From: Saprospiraceae bacterium
GTDB taxonomy: Bacteria; Bacteroidota; Bacteroidia; Chitinophagales; Saprospiraceae
DNA length: 63,142 nt
Assembly: GCA_020631405.1 (NCBI GenBank)
Contig: JAHDHH010000018.1
Span: 1 to 63,142 of the forward strand
Reading direction: 5' to 3'
The notes beneath the pieces are model-generated. The model was given only the letters and a program-made list of their open reading frames with translations, was not told where the DNA came from and did not search any database. The translations under genes and the position numbers were made by a program. Numbering within the stretch: the stretch's first letter is position 1; the number at the start of each line of letters is the position of its first letter. Below, one piece after another: positions 61,742 through 63,142 of this stretch.

Positions 61742-62788
61742 TTGTACTCAATAATACTTGCATTTATCACTTCTTTTTTGCTGACGTATTGGGCCATTCC
61801 GTCTATAATCAGCATTGCTAGAAAGAAAAATCTAGTGGACGTACCGGGTGAGAGGACATCTCATACTCAGGTCACTCCATCACTTGGTGGTATTGCCATC
61901 TTTGCAGGTACTATATTCTCTATTATCATGTGGACGCCGTTTAAGTACTTTGGTGATCTCCAGTATATTCTTTGTGCATTTATCATCCTCTTCTTGATAG
62001 GTGCTAAGGACGATATTGATCCTGTGCTACCTTATCAGAAGTTCGGTGCTCAGATACTCTCAGCCCTTATATTGGTCTTCATTGCTAATATTCGAATTAC
62101 GAGTTTTTATGGGATGTTTGGCATTGAGGACTTGCCATATATTGCAAGTATCTTGCTTAGCATATTTACCATCCTAGTCATTATTAATTCATTTAACTTG
62201 ATTGATGGGATCAATGGGTTGTCTGGAAGTGTGGCAGGTCTGATATCGGTGGTGTTCGGGCTCTGGTTTTACGGAGTTGATAAGATAGAGTTGTCTATAG
62301 TTGCCTTCGCCATGGTCGGTGCTATTGTGGCTTTTCTAAAATACAATTTTACACCAGCAAAAATATTTATGGGAGATACTGGATCCCTACTATTGGGCCT
62401 AGTTTGTGCTATTTTGGCCATCCAATTTATAGAAATGCATAGAACATTAGAAGATACTACCTATGCTACTCAAGCAGCTCCAGCTGTAGCATTTGGGATA
62501 TTGCTCTTGCCTCTCTATGATACGCTAAGGGTCTTTGCAATACGAATGGCAAAGGGTAAGTCACCCTTCTCGCCAGATAGGAATCATATTCATCACTTGA
62601 TTATCGATAGCGGCTTCACCCACATGCAAGCAACAGGAATTTTGGTTGTGTTTTGTATAGCAGTGATTGGCTTAGTATATAAGCTGCAGAGTTTAGGCTC
62701 GTTCAACTTACTTGTAGTCTTGCTGGCTATAGCCTTTGTGTTTTCTACTGTGTGGTATTTCTTAGCTAAACGAAAGAGAACTTCCTGA
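61742..62788 (+). CDS. Polyprenyl-phosphate sugar-1-phosphate transferase (WecA/MraY family)
   Basis: The protein has 348 residues, a TTG start and about ten or eleven membrane helices. Family motifs are VPGERTSHTQVTPSLGGIAIF (~33-53), the Mg-binding KDDIDPVLPYQKF, NLIDGINGLSG, KIFMGDTGSLLLGL and the cytoplasmic HIHHLI motif (~282-287). The His motif and length fit the WecA/TagO/Rfe group rather than MraY. It loads undecaprenyl phosphate with a sugar-1-phosphate to start O-antigen or capsule synthesis. It is next to uppS (carrier lipid) on the opposite strand. crcB begins on its stop codon (TGATG). Confidence 0.92.
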   Translation: MYSIILAFITSFLLTYWAIPSIISIARKKNLVDVPGERTSHTQVTPSLGGIAIFAGTIFSIIMWTPFKYFGDLQYILCAFIILFLIGAKDDIDPVLPYQKFGAQILSALILVFIANIRITSFYGMFGIEDLPYIASILLSIFTILVIINSFNLIDGINGLSGSVAGLISVVFGLWFYGVDKIELSIVAFAMVGAIVAFLKYNFTPAKIFMGDTGSLLLGLVCAILAIQFIEMHRTLEDTTYATQAAPAVAFGILLLPLYDTLRVFAIRMAKGKSPFSPDRNHIHHLIIDSGFTHMQATGILVVFCIAVIGLVYKLQSLGSFNLLVVLLAIAFVFSTVWYFLAKRKRTS

Positions 62789-63141
62789 TGAACTACCTAC
62801 TAGTGTTCATAGGAGGAGGAGTAGGTGCTTGCCTAAGGTATCTCATTTCATTACTGACTTACAAAAGTAATAGTGGCTTCCCACTACATACACTGATAGC
62901 TAATACACTAGCTTGTATTGTGCTTGGGCTCCTAGTGTACTACCTAGTAGAAGTAGATCCTCGATTAAAGCTACTTATTGGCGTCGGACTCTGTGGTGGT
63001 CTCAGTACATTTTCTACCTTCAGTATCGAATGCTTTGACATGATTCAGAATGGCCAATATGGGATGTGTCTGACCTATGTATTGGTGAGTATTATGTTGT
63101 GTCTGGCAGTGTTTGGAGTGTTTGTAGCTGTGGTCAAATAA
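62788..63141 (+). CDS. crcB: Fluoride ion channel CrcB/Fluc
   Basis: The protein has 117 residues and four membrane helices, complete up to the stop one base before the window ends. Family motifs are FIGGGVGACLRYLI (~6-19), TLIANTLACIVLG (~35-47; the conserved Asn is present) and GLCGGLSTFSTFSIE (~68-82), which carries the phenylalanines and polar residues that form the pore. Fluc channels are antiparallel dimers that expel fluoride. It overlaps the previous stop by one base. I saw no fluoride riboswitch upstream, and the coupling to a glycosyl-phosphate transferase appears incidental. Confidence 0.95.
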   Translation: MNYLLVFIGGGVGACLRYLISLLTYKSNSGFPLHTLIANTLACIVLGLLVYYLVEVDPRLKLLIGVGLCGGLSTFSTFSIECFDMIQNGQYGMCLTYVLVSIMLCLAVFGVFVAVVK

Positions 63142-63142
63142 G

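Overview
The window looks like a chromosomal segment of a Bacteroidota bacterium, most likely of the Saprospirales/Saprospiraceae type (inference). The support is: AT-rich DNA, no obvious Shine-Dalgarno sites, several -7 boxes of the Bacteroidota TAnnTTTG type, type IX secretion genes (a PorW/SprE-like lipoprotein and PorZ), a 1437-residue HYR/dockerin protein with a type IX sorting tail, an RprX/RprY-like two-component pair, and several TTG/GTG starts. I found no rRNA, tRNA, CRISPR array, insertion sequence or prophage.

Layout. 1-5.8 kb is an accessory region. It holds an HTH regulator and a decaying tandem array of two-gene units: gene A (Cys-rich, with an alpha/beta-hydrolase-like tail) followed by gene B (beta-propeller lipoprotein). 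The array has two intact B copies, one broken B copy, and remnants of two further A copies. 5.8-12.4 kb holds a patatin, a HAD protein, an M23 peptidase, porW, radC and a 2OG-Fe(II) oxygenase. 12.6-21 kb is housekeeping: an MsbA-like ABC exporter, pheT, rny and nadB. 21.1-30.4 kb is the most unusual block. It is a tightly packed, mostly overlapping operon encoding HMG-CoA reductase, a UbiA-type prenyltransferase, a PEP-synthase/rifampicin-phosphotransferase-like enzyme, a BtaA-like aminocarboxypropyl transferase, a phytol/dolichol-kinase-like protein, a GNAT-like protein and an OleC-like AMP-forming ligase, followed by a LEA14-like lipoprotein. I read it as a candidate undescribed isoprenoid-lipid pathway; the product is unknown.

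30.5-46.7 kb is mainly on the minus strand: the HYR adhesin-like protein, a pseudouridine synthase, dnaB, a coiled-coil secreted protein, the rprXY-like pair, and a dnaN-nadD-porZ-unknown operon. Methylmalonyl-CoA epimerase and ruvC lie on the plus strand between them. 46.8-58 kb is a cell-envelope block on the plus strand: an inactive-looking M16 protein, then mreB-mreC-mreD-mrdA-folA-DUF2851-lpxK, a Wzi/RemB-like barrel and a Wzz-like protein, with gaps of 18 bases or less from mreB onward. 58.1-63.1 kb has bamA and uppS on the minus strand, and a WecA/MraY-type transferase and a CrcB fluoride channel on the plus strand.

How the genes work together. The window mixes information processing (pheT, dnaB, dnaN, ruvC, radC, rny) with envelope construction: UppS makes the lipid carrier, the WecA-type enzyme loads it, MreBCD/PBP2 direct wall growth, LpxK makes lipid A, BamA inserts barrels, and PorW/PorZ serve protein export. 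All family assignments come from motifs read by eye; no database search was run.
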